Assembly (NCBI GenBank): GCA_905160935.1
Contig: CAJHZI010000829.1
Coordinates: 15,001 to 79,000, forward strand
Source: Enchytraeus crypticus
Lineage: Eukaryota; Annelida; Clitellata; Enchytraeida; Enchytraeidae
Length of the DNA: 64,000 nucleotides
Reading direction: 5' to 3'
Part shown: piece by piece, positions 33,601 to 43,649 of the stretch
How positions within the stretch are numbered: the stretch's first letter is position 1
Layout: every line of letters begins with the position of its first letter
The notes under the pieces: model-generated
Seen by the model: the letters and a program-made list of their open reading frames with translations, nothing else
What the model was told of the DNA's origin: nothing
Databases searched by the model: none
Program-made: the position numbers and the translations under genes

Positions 33601-36600
33601 ACTGTATGTTTCATTAGCTCTCCCGTTATTTTGTCTGACATATCTGAGATTTGAACCTGGTCCAGGACTTTGTAAATATCCTTGTATATTTTCATTTTCC
33701 TGATATGTCTAGGCTGATAGTATCTTCATTGGTACTTTCCCTGACAGAAAGCTAAAGCTAATGTTAACATAAGTTTCCTCTCTCGAAAGCGATGTCAGTG
33801 ATGGACGAGCCCAGGATTTAAACCCCGCACATGCTGAGCCGCGTTCGAATATCTTACCGACATCGCCACTGGCTCCAGTCAACATAATAACAACGATGAC
33901 TGTATAACATTATATCTGTCTCCAGGCTCACAGAAGACGATGATGTCGGTGAGGTCGCCGTGAAGAAGAGGCGCCGCCTGGTGAGTGATTCTGAGGAGAG
34001 CACGGGACGTGCAAGCAATGATGATGATGATGATGAGGAGGAAGAAGTACCGCTAGCCTCACTGAAGAAGAAGAACGTTGCTGATGCTAAGGTAGTGCCG
34101 ATCAATTAGTCTAGTCTAAGTTTTGGTTTAATCATATATAAATGAGCTTTTCTCCAGTCCTAAAAAGGTAAATAACTAATGTTAACGTCAGTTTCTGCAC
34201 TCTAAAGCGATATCAGTGACAGACGAGCCCAGGATTTGAAACCCGCACTTACTGATCGGCGGTAGAAAAACTTACCGACATCGCCACTGGCTCCAGCCTC
34301 TCCTGTTTAAGTTCTTTTCATCAAACTGTACAATATGCTTAATTGAACAAATTTCTGTAGATATGTCCACTTGTTGTGTGTGAAATTTGAGAATATGATT
34401 AGTTGTATAAATGTTAAATGATATTGCGCTTTACTCGGCAGGATGAAGCTACAGAGAAGGATGATTTTGTGAACTCTGATAGCGAAGACGACAACAGAAG
34501 GAAAAGAACTGGTAATGAGAACAACTTGAAATCTCTGGCCAGCGGGTCAGACAGCAGTGAACAAAGGACAAAGAAAAGTAAGAAGAAAGATGAAGGAGCG
34601 AAATCCAAGAAAGGTCTCTCTGTTAAGAATGACAACAGCAAGGCATCCGTTAAATCTTCAGCCTCCTCACTTGATGACGACAACGACGACGATGATGATG
34701 ATGATGATGATGATAGCAATGATGGTAGTCACAAGTCCTCCAGTGCATCAGAGGCAAAGAATTCCAAATCTAAGGTAACATTCAATGTTGTTGCTGTTGC
34801 CTAGCTGCAGGACTATTTAGACTCTGACTGGTTATAGTAGTAGTACATGTGTTTATTTAGAAATTCATCAAACATCGACAAATAATTGTGAAAACAGATA
34901 AATCAGCAGACAAAAGTGAGAATCTTCAACATATGTAGCATCAAACAGAAACTAAAATTTGCTCACCACGGCCATCAGAGAGGGTACTGAAGTACCCTAT
35001 CGAGCTGACCACCGCAGTAAACAAAGAAAGAAGGAGATCGAAGAAACACTAAAGTTTTGTCTAGAACATGACAACAATAATATGTTATGTTTATGTCACT
35101 AGGATTGTAAATAGATTACCCAAAATAATATATGATACGATTATCTAATATATATATATCAGATTTTAAATAGTAATTCAATAATTACCAAGATTCCATA
35201 AGAAAAAGTCTGTATGACACCTTAAAAGAATTAAAAGAGTTTAAGTTGCAAATTGCAATAGGTATAGCATTCCATATTGAGCATCCTTCAAATGCATTAG
35301 ATGAGAAGTAAAGAAAGATAATTGGATACCGAAAGCCTAGTCTGATAGCCGCTATTTAAAAGATTAGATATAAACATATCTTGTCGCTCATCTGTACTGA
35401 TAAATCTCTCTGTGATGTGTTAGGTCCTAAGTACATATTCCTACTCTGGCTACATTCACACTCTGTAAGAGCACGATGTTGATCAACAACTCTTTTGTTA
35501 AGTCTAAGCCATTACCAAAATTAGTGTTACCTCTAGCTTGGGAAATATAGCTTCTGAGGTGGTTTCCTATTGCCTTCCTAAGTACCTGTTTATTTTGCCT
35601 CATACAACAAGTGCATACTACAGATATCTTAATCAGTAGCAGCCCAGACGCAAATGGGTATCAATTCCGCAGACTGTATGTTAAATGTTATTTGCTGCCA
35701 CAGTTTGCAATAGTGTAGACTGCTCAAATATGATCAGCTTGACCGATTTTCTTGTCGAACGTCCGCACTTAAGCTGTGGATATTGAAATTAGCCTAATCA
35801 TTTATTACTAATTGATATTTTTGAAACTGTAATACAATATAACCACTGGACATGCTATTACTAACTAATAAATAACAATTTTTCACTTGTACCATTATGT
35901 ATATCCCAATATCTGTTATTCCATTATGCAACCATTTATCATTTATACTGTGATATAACCGCTTATCATTTGTACCTCTATATAAACACTTGTCAGAACC
36001 TATACTATTATGCAACCACTTATCATTTGTACCTCTATATAAACACTTGTCAGAACCTATACTATTATGCAACCACTTATCATTTGTACCTCTATATAAA
36101 CACTTGTCAGAACCTATACTATTATGCAACCACTTATCATTTGTACCTCTATATAAACACTTGTCAGAACCTATACTATTATGCAACCACTTATCATTTG
36201 TACCTCTATATAAACACTTGTCAGAACCTATACTATTATGCAACCACTTATCATTTGTACCTCTATATAAACACTTGTCAGAACCTATACTATTATGCAA
36301 CCACTTATCATTTGTACTGCGAGATAGCCACTTATATATTACACTATTGTGAAACTAGTCATTAGTTATACTTTTATCAAATGGCTTAGTATTCAGTTAT
36401 ACTACTATTTCTGGTGTTATATTCTATTATACAACCCTTATGCTGCTATATAATCATTTCTCAGGCAATATTAATAATTTTCAATAGAGAGAGAGAGAGA
36501 GCTATGTTTATTAGAACAAACTCTAGTGGTATTAATTTAATTAGTTTGTGATGGTATTAATGTTCATGAGCAGAACAAGGCAGCCCAGTCTAAACAAGGT

Positions 36601-38355
36601 TCATCCGAGCGCGACCCACGACTGATTCAGCTGGAGAAGATTGCTAAACACTGCGGGGTTTACCCGCGTGGTAAAAACCACACGACGACGTTCCAGGACT
36701 GCACGACAGACAAGCAGAAGTGTGAGAGGATCAAACGACTGCTGAGAGACGCCGGCATGGAAGGTTTATTGATTTATTTATTCATCACATGAAACATTTA
36801 AAAGTGCAGGTAAAGCAAATAGGAAAGCGAAATATGGAAACTTTGGTGTGAATGAAAGATACAGGCCGGAGAAGCGCTTACATATTCCGGATTTAGATCA
36901 TTAAAAGTAGAAAATTAATATAAAAGCTTAATTATTAGAATTATAGTATCCTACGTACAAGATGTACATACAACTATGAGGTTGTGCTGCGTTGCATACT
37001 CTAGACTTCTAATTCTTCTCCAAATCAGTAAATATGTCACAATTCTGCTTCTATAGGAGCCGTGAAGCTGAGATTGTGTTTCCACATCACTAGGGTAAGT
37101 TATGGTCCGTTTATAACTGATAACCTTCTGCATAACATAGGCTCCGTTATATTATACAATTATTTAAGTTTCTGAGTTTTGCGTAATATCGATTAGTCTG
37201 CTCTATCACTTCTATGATGTGATAGTTTATCTAAGCATAGTCTGTGTTGCAGAAGAACTACAGTATATCGTTCTTATTGACTGCTCACAGGACCGCCCAG
37301 CATGAAAGCTGCGGAGAAGTTAAAACTGGACAAAGAGATTCAAGAACTCAATCAGCATAACATTATCTCATCACAAGGTAAACTCTCTCATTTTAAAAGA
37401 TACAAAAACGTAATAAAAAAATTTATCAGTGATTTAAGATCTGCATATAATTTCGTGCATACTGGCTAATAATTCCAAGGCAGAAATGTAGTATTCGTGC
37501 CATAGACAACTTTCTTTCTATTCTTAGCTGTACGCTGTATATGTAACATTCTTGTAATTGAGAAGGAATACTTCACATATGTTATATACATTCTGTATGT
37601 TGATGGTGTGAGTTTTACTTGTGCTTAATATGATTTTAATAAATTACTCTATCATCTACAGTATAACAAATATTAACAACTCTTAGCATCTACAACAGCT
37701 CTTAACAATCTTTTACCTCAAACTGCTGTAAAAATGTTAAAGTTTTAAGAAATGTATTAAAGTTACGCGAAGTGTATATACTATAGTTAGGAAAATGGCT
37801 TAATTGATCAGCTTATGACATATTCTATTTAATATTAATTTGCCTAATTGTTGTTATGAGAATTTCTATTGATTTGAATTAAATTTATATTTTACTTTGA
37901 ATGTAATAAATTTCATGAAGTTTACTTCAGAAGGCTGTCAACTCGTATGTTATATGAGATAAGCCTGTGGTTTGTCAGCAAGTTGTTCTACAGCTGATTA
38001 GTAGGTGCTGGGTTCAAATCCAGTGATCTCTCTGTCAATAACATGTTATCGTGCAGAAAACTAATGTTAAACTTGTCTTTCTTTATTTATTTATTTTTAT
38101 TTATTTATTTTTATTTATTTATTTATTTAAAAGCTTTGACTTTATTAAGGGCGTTGTTAGGCCCTATGATGGTGTGTAACAGATAAGAAGACAACTGAAC
38201 GGTTGTATGTGTTTGCAGGCAGAACAAAACGCAACGTCTTCTCTATCTACTCACGTAACGAGTACAAGCCAGTGGGCAGGGCCCCCTCCCCCACCCTCAA
38301 ACAGTCCTTCTCCAACCTCAGAGGCGTCATCGACAGCGACGGCGACTCTGACTAG
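30603..38355 (+). CDS. HIRIP3: HIRIP3-type histone H2A-H2B chaperone with CHZ motif
   Basis: Nuclear chaperone family related to yeast Chz1, with a HIRA link in human. Exons: 30603-30664, 31280-31397, 31915-32048, 33926-34091, 34442-34774, 36574-36763, 37291-37377, 38219-38355. All phases agree; 408 residues. The N-terminus (about 1-60: FVRDLFGKTKNFAALSQRTV, then MTELSDEHRDLLKQ) matches the short helical N-terminal domain of HIRIP3. Exons 3-5 are a long disordered, acidic/lysine-rich region with KKRK-type nuclear signals and an Asp run near 34675-34715. Exons 6-8 hold the conserved C-terminus: LEKIAKHCGVYPRG, RIKRLLRDAGMEGPPSM and the CHZ motif EIQELNQHNIISSQGRTKR, then a short Ser/Asp tail. 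Introns contain SINE-A (two), LINE-C and LINE-D tails and a 57-base minisatellite. Identity rests on the N-terminal domain and CHZ motif. Confidence 0.88.
31115..31575. mobile_element. LINE tail remnants around HIRIP3 exon 2
   Basis: Two decayed pieces flank exon 2 (31280-31397). At 31120-31170, AAGCCATCAAACATCGACAA matches the LINE-D tail. At 31488-31575, CTTTTTGCTCACCGGCTTGG and the following GTTGTCATGGATGACAGT match the LINE-C tail (plus strand). Confidence 0.55.
32049..33740. other. Long HIRIP3 intron 3, mostly unexplained
   Basis: The longest HIRIP3 intron. Between about 32160 and 33330 the sequence is less AT-rich than its neighbours and contains no open frame, tandem repeat or copy of any family in this window. 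A truncated retroelement or solo LTR is possible, but I could not find matching ends or a target duplication. Confidence 0.3.
33749..33882 (-). mobile_element. SINE-A copy
   Basis: Minus-strand copy 45 bases upstream of HIRIP3 exon 4. Its head TGGAGCCAGTGGCGATGTCGG is intact and its B box is slightly altered (GGTTTAAATCC). Confidence 0.75.
34166..34301 (-). mobile_element. SINE-A copy
   Basis: Second minus-strand copy in HIRIP3, in intron 4, with B-box-like GGTTTCAAATCC and the CAGAAACTGACGTTAACATT end. Confidence 0.75.
34834..35385 (-). mobile_element. LINE-D 3' end in HIRIP3 intron 5
   Basis: Nearly the same sequence as 27525-28095 (same tail and same C-terminal coding text, with small deletions), truncated on the 5' side. 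The two copies are close enough to suggest fairly recent activity of this family. Confidence 0.75.
35400..35600. repeat. Dispersed repeat fragment
   Basis: Contains GAGGTGGTTTCCTATTGCCT and the CACTCTGTAAGAGCACGATG region, related to the dispersed repeat at 29840-30010 and, inverted, to 17600-17830 and 55420-55600. Confidence 0.5.
35962..36312. repeat. 57-base minisatellite in HIRIP3 intron 5
   Basis: Six almost identical units of 57 bases, containing ATCATTTGTACCTCTATATA and ACACTTGTCAGAACCTATAC. Because 57 is a multiple of three, the array is open in three frames by chance alone. It lies about 260 bases before exon 6 and does not include exon sequence. Confidence 0.95.
37960..38075 (+). 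mobile_element. SINE-A variant copy
   Basis: Head GTGGTTTGTCAGCAAGTTG, B-box-like GGTTCAAATCC, then a right part similar to the 5486-5605 variant and a (TTTA)n run. Confidence 0.6.
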
Positions 38356-38358
38356 TTG

Positions 38359-38612
38359 AGTGTGTGTGTGTGTGTGTGTACATATGTCTACATATGTGTG
38401 TGAGTGTGTCTACATGTGTGTGCATGTGTCTTTTTATGTGTACATATGTCTACGTGTGCGTGTATGTGTGTGTGTGTGTGTACATATGTCTATACGCATG
38501 TATTTGTACATATGTCTATATATGTCTACAAGTGTGCGTGTTTGTGTACATATGTCTATATATGTGTACACATGTCAATATATGGGTACATATATGTGTG
38601 TGTGTCTGTGTG
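38359..38612. repeat. GT-rich microsatellite in the HIRIP3 3' UTR
   Basis: Interrupted GT runs with TACATATGTCTA insertions starting four bases after the HIRIP3 stop. Several overlapping reading frames through it are artefacts. Confidence 0.9.
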
Positions 38613-38860
38613 AACCCAGAGCGTTATTTCTTTGGTGTATGTTAAATCTAAATCATATCATGAACAGCAACAGCGACCTCAGCTGAATATAATTCAATAT
38701 TTTTACAACTACAGCACTTATTAGCTGTTGATTGTGTATGCGGATTTAAAGCGTATTTTTGTGGTGCACTAGGATTTAACACTTGCTCTTCATCTAGCGA
38801 TGATGAACTGTCGTTGAACAATCATAATTTAATATAACTGACTGACTCTACGGGCTCCTC

Positions 38861-39220
38861 GTGTCTTGTGAGGGGCGGGGACCTATAGAAACTGCCTTAG
38901 AGCCCTCTTATCCTTTCTTTGTGGGAGTGGGAACCCCACTAAGAAAGGAGATTGGGGATAGGTTGGCTCAATCGAGATTGAGATGGTATGGGTATATTGT
39001 GAGAAAGGCCGATGAGAATGTAGTAAAGAGAGTTTGGAGGGATGAACTGGATGTTAAGCTAGAGAGAGGTAGACCACAATTGACTTGGGATGCGTTAATT
39101 AAGCAGGACACGAAAGATACGGAATTGACTGATGATATGGTGTGGGACAGGGAGGCCTGGAGAAAGTCTATTTGTATCCCGAACCTAGTTAAACTGGGAA
39201 TTACGGGAAGAAGATTATGA
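38861..39220 (+). pseudogene. LINE C-terminal ORF remnant
   Basis: Open frame with RLAQSRLRWYGYIVRKADE, KRVWRDELDVKLERGRP, LTWDALIKQDTKDTELT and a stop, the standard end of many LINE ORF2 proteins (RLRW-G-H/I plus GRP). No RT core precedes it. A decayed relative lies at 60475-60600. Confidence 0.7.
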
Positions 39221-39429
39221 TGAGTGGGAACCCAGGACAGCAATGTCTAGTGCACAGCTGCTGACTTCTTACTCCTTTGCAGCAGTTAAATGAATATAAC
39301 TTTTGATCTGTGTAGTGTTATTTATTCACTCGATTTTTATTTATGAACGTAGTCTATTTAACTTTAGTCGCATTCTGTGCGTAATCATTGGCACAATGAA
39401 CTCTTTATGAATTACATGAAATGAATTTC

Positions 39430-39575
39430 AGAATAATAATAACAACAATTAGAGTGCTACAGTCATCAATGACAACATCGAGCACTATTGAGACAAAATC
39501 AAGCCAGCGAGCAAAAAAAAGAAGGTCCAAAAACGGTGCAAATTCCAAAATCCAGAAATTCAGTCCAAAGTTAAA
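39430..39575 (-). mobile_element. LINE-C 3' tail
   Basis: Minus-strand copy of the shared tail, very similar to those at 1-262 and 52690-52820. Confidence 0.75.
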
Positions 39576-39579
39576 AATA

Positions 39580-39765
39580 ACATGAAAATGTATTTAAGAA
39601 TAACACGAAATGTATTTGAGAATAACACGAAATGTATTTGAGAATAACACGAGATGTATATAAGAATAACACGAAATGTATTTGAGAATAACACGAGATG
39701 TATTTAAGAATAACACGAAATGTATTTGAGAATAACACGAGATGTATTTAAGAATAACGAGGATA
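39580..39765. repeat. About 22-base tandem repeat
   Basis: About eight units of AAGAATAACACGAAATGTAT with small variants, adjoining the LINE-C tail. Confidence 0.9.
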
Positions 39766-39939
39766 TTCAGTTCTTTGTTGGTGTTTATTTTCCAGCAGCT
39801 TCACTTCCATCACTTTAACAGTATCCTGTAACAGTATAGTTGTCCTTGACATCATCTTTGTATGAGGAAACAGACGTTAAACTTTAGTATTATTATACGA
39901 AAGTCATCGTTAGACTGCTGGTGCTCACAACTGCAGTCA

Positions 39940-40075
39940 CTGGCTGGAGCCAGTGGCGAAGTCGGTAAGACACTCGACCGCGGATCAGTATGTGCGGGGT
40001 TCAAATCCTGGGCTCGCCCGTCACTAACATCGCTTTCGAGTGAGGAAACTGACGTTAACCTTAGCTTTACCAGTC
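39940..40075 (+). mobile_element. SINE-A copy, best preserved
   Basis: Has an A box TGGCGAAGTCGG that fits the pol III A-box consensus, a B box GGTTCAAATCC, then GCTTTCGAGTGAGGAAACTG and GACGTTAACCTTAGC. Suitable as a family reference. Confidence 0.85.
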
Positions 40076-40847
40076 TGTTGGTGTCTCAGGTTCTCTGGTG
40101 AAGTTCTTAACAGTTTTTCACAGCAGTTCAAACTCGAGACTTTCTCATCTCTGCCAGTCAACTATAGATATTCTACTCCTCATTAGTTTGATCTCGAGAA
40201 ATACGTTCATGACTACAGCAATACATACTTAGTAACTTAATAAGTAATAGTTAATAAATGTAATTATAATCAATGAATCATGTTTCCAAGCATCGTATAT
40301 ATCTCTCTCTTCCTCTCCCTACTTGGCAGTCCTTGTTGCAGTACGAGACGATTGACAATGAGAATCTAAGCTGTACATGTAGGTGCTCTCTGACGAGTGA
40401 ACGGTTGGTTAACTTTCGTTGCACCGTAATTCTTTTTTTTCTCTGACTGTCAACTTGGGCTTCAGACGCCCTTTCGTGGTTAAAGGATTAACTTCACAGT
40501 GGTTGATAAATACAATGGTTGAAAGATGTGACTGCCGGCTTACAAACTAATCACAAATAAATGAAATGAGACAGGCCGCAACCACTGGTTAGAGATTCTA
40601 CGATATATGGCTGTTAATTTGTCCTACATCCTGAACTATGATACCTTCGTTTATATTTCAAGCATTTTGTTACATCAAAATGTACAGAAAGGTTTCTCAA
40701 AGATAATCTTATAAAGTATAACACAGTTTCTAAAGCTTTCTCATACCTCAGTTTATATCTCGACATTTAATCCACTCAGTAAAGCTCAAGTACATTATAT
40801 CAGCGATTCTTTTTAAGAAATGTTGTAATACAGTCTGATAGGTTGAC

Positions 40848-41957
40848 TCACTGCTTCAAAGTCTTAGTAAAAATCACAGTTGGTTTTGGAGACAGTAATG
40901 ACAGATTAACTTTAGAGGTTCTATTACGTCCCATCATCTTGAACTTTCCCTTCCTATATCTGCGGCCCTTGATCATCTGACCTGTGATGTTTCCCCTCTG
41001 TCTGGCCAGACCATCCCTAAAGTCTGCCACACGCCTGACCACCCCAATAGCGAACCCTACGTAGGGATTGTTAGAGGCCGTCCTGTGGGTCTTCGTAAAG
41101 GCACAGTGCATCTTTTCCACCAGCATTCCACTCGAGCGTCCTTCTTCCCAAGCGTCGATGGGCGCCTTTCTCCCAGCAGCCTTAGAGGCAGACTCTATCT
41201 CCACCACGCCCCCTGACTTGTGAACAAGAGCGCTGAGGTGGTCGGCAAACAGAACGTGATTCCTCGTCAGGTTAGAGATGTGAGCGAGGTTGGTGAGATC
41301 AGCCTTGGCGGTGTGGTAGTCCAGCGGACCTGTGATCAGTGAGATATCACAGCGCAGCTTTCTCAGGTTCTCCGATATAAATCTCGGTATCGTCTCCACC
41401 GTCAACCCATCATAGACAATCAGTCTGCCCTGAAACTTTTCCTTCAGATACTTCTCAATCGTCTTCGAATGCTCGACGGCTGTTGGTCTCCTGAAGGCGT
41501 GGACGATCATTCTGCTATTGGCTGTGAGCAGAGTGAAGGCGGCCTGGCCTAGGTTGAAGCCAGCCACACAGCCGGTCGTTGCTCTCGACTCGACAGCGAT
41601 GTACTGAAGGGCTCTGTAGAGCTGCGGCGACTCGTTGGGCACGTCGTAGGTGATGGAGCGAAGGTTGCCCTGCTGCGCAGACGTCGAGACCTGGATGTAG
41701 TGGGACAGGGACTCTTCGTAGAGGTCTGTGCTGCTGAAATCCTCTGCCGCGGTTCCTGCGAACAGATCCTCGCAGGTCGTCGTCTTCTTGGACTTGATGG
41801 GGATGAAGCCAAGCGGTTGAGAGTGGGCGGAGCTTGTCAGAGTTAGTGCTGATCGTATCCACAAGATGACTGGCAGACCCACGAGAGCGAAACAGACTAT
41901 CAGGACCAGGGGTCGTCGAAATGGTTGTCGTCTAGACGACCCATTCGTCTTTCTCAT
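40848..41957 (-). CDS. Single-pass type II membrane protein resembling a class I methyltransferase
   Basis: Single-exon gene of 369 residues; an in-frame stop lies 15 bases before the ATG. Residues 1-16 are basic, followed by one membrane segment (PLVLIVCFALVGLPVILWI, about 17-35), so a signal-anchored protein with a lumenal body is likely. The body has CVAGFNLGQAAFTLL, resembling the SAM-binding G-x-N-x-G-x-S turn of Methyltransf_24-like proteins, then a strand with MIVHAFRR, KTIEKYLKEKFQGRLIVYDG and the acidic CDISLITGPLDYHTAKADL. The C-terminal tail is basic (KGRRYRKGKFKMMGRNR). Several NxT/NxS sites fit a Golgi/ER lumenal domain. The function is unknown and the methyltransferase link is by fold-like motifs only. 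Confidence 0.7.
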   Translation of the reverse strand: MRKTNGSSRRQPFRRPLVLIVCFALVGLPVILWIRSALTLTSSAHSQPLGFIPIKSKKTTTCEDLFAGTAAEDFSSTDLYEESLSHYIQVSTSAQQGNLRSITYDVPNESPQLYRALQYIAVESRATTGCVAGFNLGQAAFTLLTANSRMIVHAFRRPTAVEHSKTIEKYLKEKFQGRLIVYDGLTVETIPRFISENLRKLRCDISLITGPLDYHTAKADLTNLAHISNLTRNHVLFADHLSALVHKSGGVVEIESASKAAGRKAPIDAWEEGRSSGMLVEKMHCAFTKTHRTASNNPYVGFAIGVVRRVADFRDGLARQRGNITGQMIKGRRYRKGKFKMMGRNRTSKVNLSLLSPKPTVIFTKTLKQ

Positions 41958-42159
41958 TGTGATGTCCTTCTATTCTTATCTTTAACAAGAAGAAAGATCT
42001 AGCAGATACCTTCTAGTCTTGTCTTTAATGAGAAGAGAGGTCTAGTAGAGACCTGCAGAGAGCAGCTCCTGTAGAAATAAATCAAAATTATGTAGGTCTA
42101 AGCGTAATTTTCCTTTGCTAATCCTGTAACTAGATTATATAGTTAATATTATTGTAGGT

Positions 42160-42375
42160 TTTGTAATTAGGTTATAATAGACGACATTACAAATCTTGTA
42201 ATTAGATCGTAGTTAATACTATTGTAATTTTTGTAATTATGTTATAGGCCAATAGCATGCGACATTACAGAGGTAATTATGTTATAATACATGTATACGA
42301 CATTACGGATAGGGTGTTGGGTTATACGGTAATATTCGACATTGCAGATAGGTAATTATGTTATAATATTCCACA
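42160..42375. repeat. Degenerate repeat around TAATTATGTTATAAT
   Basis: Four to six imperfect units containing GTAATTATGTTATA and CGACATTAC, immediately before the hairpin at 42417. Confidence 0.6.
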
Positions 42376-42416
42376 TTCAGAGCCGTAAAATTAATGAAAT
42401 CTCTGAGATTTAGGCC

Positions 42417-42562
42417 TAGTTATCTTAGTTTTGTGCATAAGTTCTGCAAGAATTAGGTCCATGCCTACATCTATTGAGCCTAATTGAGCCTACAATTAGG
42501 CTCAATAGATGTAGGCATGAACCTAATTCTTGCAGAACTTATGCACAAAACTAAGATAACTA
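42417..42562. repeat. Near-perfect inverted repeat, 69-base arms
   Basis: Arms 42417-42485 and 42494-42562 are reverse complements with a single mismatch seen, separated by 8 bases (GAGCCTAC). An RNA from either strand would fold into one long hairpin. It lies upstream of the type II membrane-protein gene. Confidence 0.9.
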
Positions 42563-42929
42563 CAGGGTAAAAATATAACTGAGAAATAACTATGCAACAG
42601 GTGCGCTACTTCTAAAACGCTACTTTATCTATGCAATTTGTGTGTGCCTACACAGAATCACTGCACCGCGTACATGCAGGCACCGATCTGTACTTAGCCT
42701 ATATAGGCTCCATTCTGTGTGTCGTCGGGTGCCGTGTATAGAAGCTTTATTTGTGGTAAGTGTAGAGTATAAGTACGGGGGGTCTAAGTAGTCGGCCTAT
42801 CTTAATACTCACCTATAGTGGAGACCTGACTAAAATTACTAGGCCTAAGGCTTAGCATTCCTCGTAGTGGTGGGCCTATGTTCAAACTGAAGCAGAGTAA
42901 AATATTTGAAGTATGGCTCTAATGAAGTT

Positions 42930-43346
42930 TGTTTAAACTGAAGCACAATAAAAATACAAAACTGAAGCACAATAAAATTGAATAAACTGAAGCACAATAA
43001 AATACAAAAGTATGGCTTTAATGAAGGATTTAGTAACTGCATGTTGTATAACGAGAAGATATGCTAGAGATGCGCCAATGTAGAAATAACCTTCCCAACA
43101 CTGAGCCGAAGATCTAAGGTCTCGCGGAGAGCACTGGATAAATTGAATTAGATTTGATTTAGTAAAAATTATCTGAAGGTCTATGGGGTCTATTCCTCTG
43201 GGTCCAGCCAGAAGCCCCTGCCTGCACGTGTACCACGCTTCAGTGACGAAGCAGTCGAGCGTGTCGCGCGCTTGAAGAGACAACCACTCGCCTGGGTACG
43301 GGTTAAAACAGTCAAACACACGTATTGTAGTGAAGTGAGCATCCAT
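42930..43346 (-). other. Possible orphan exon
   Basis: The minus strand from about 43305 to 43175 reads GEWLSLQARDTLDCFVTEAW, then YTCRQGLLAGPRGIDP. It is richer in GC than its surroundings and is preceded by an AG after TACCC, as an exon would be. The frame then runs into AT-rich sequence. I see no partner exons and do not recognise the family. It could be a fragment of a gene decayed or mis-split here. Confidence 0.25.
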
Positions 43347-43399
43347 GCTGATATCTAGTACTCCTATGCATCTTTACTTCTATATCAGTTATGTAAAAG

Positions 43400-43645
43400 T
43401 AAACACACGTTATAGTGATTGATCGACTATGCTGATATCTATCACCTATAATACTACATGTTTGAACCGTTTGACAATTCAGGCCATTTTCTGTATAACC
43501 ATTTAATCTGTATAACCAGAGAATGTCCGAAATTTTTCTCTCAGATCAGCACAGCTGGGATTTGAACCCACGAAGGTTCAACTCATCTTAGAATCTGTCA
43601 TTTAAAACTTCATGACGTTACCCCTTCGTTAATTTCTCACATTAC
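43400..43645 (-). mobile_element. SINE-B copy
   Basis: Minus-strand copy with B-box GGGTTCAAATCCCAGC and the body complementary to GATATCTATCACCTATAATA. The head resembles TAACGTCATGAAGTTTTAAA of other copies. Confidence 0.7.
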
Positions 43646-43649
43646 TGGT

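Noticed and set aside
35970..36365. Three overlapping reading frames over 100 codons
   Set aside because: Produced by a 57-base tandem repeat (multiple of three) in a HIRIP3 intron; no non-repeated coding text.
38360..38686. Cys/Val-rich frames after the HIRIP3 stop
   Set aside because: GT microsatellite in the 3' UTR.
39940..40075. tRNA gene
   Set aside because: A and B boxes are present, but the sequence does not close an acceptor stem and the same unit is dispersed a dozen times with a common non-tRNA right part. It is a SINE.
41515..41862. Two further minus-strand frames overlapping the membrane protein
   Set aside because: Shadow frames of a GC-richer coding region; no independent conserved text.
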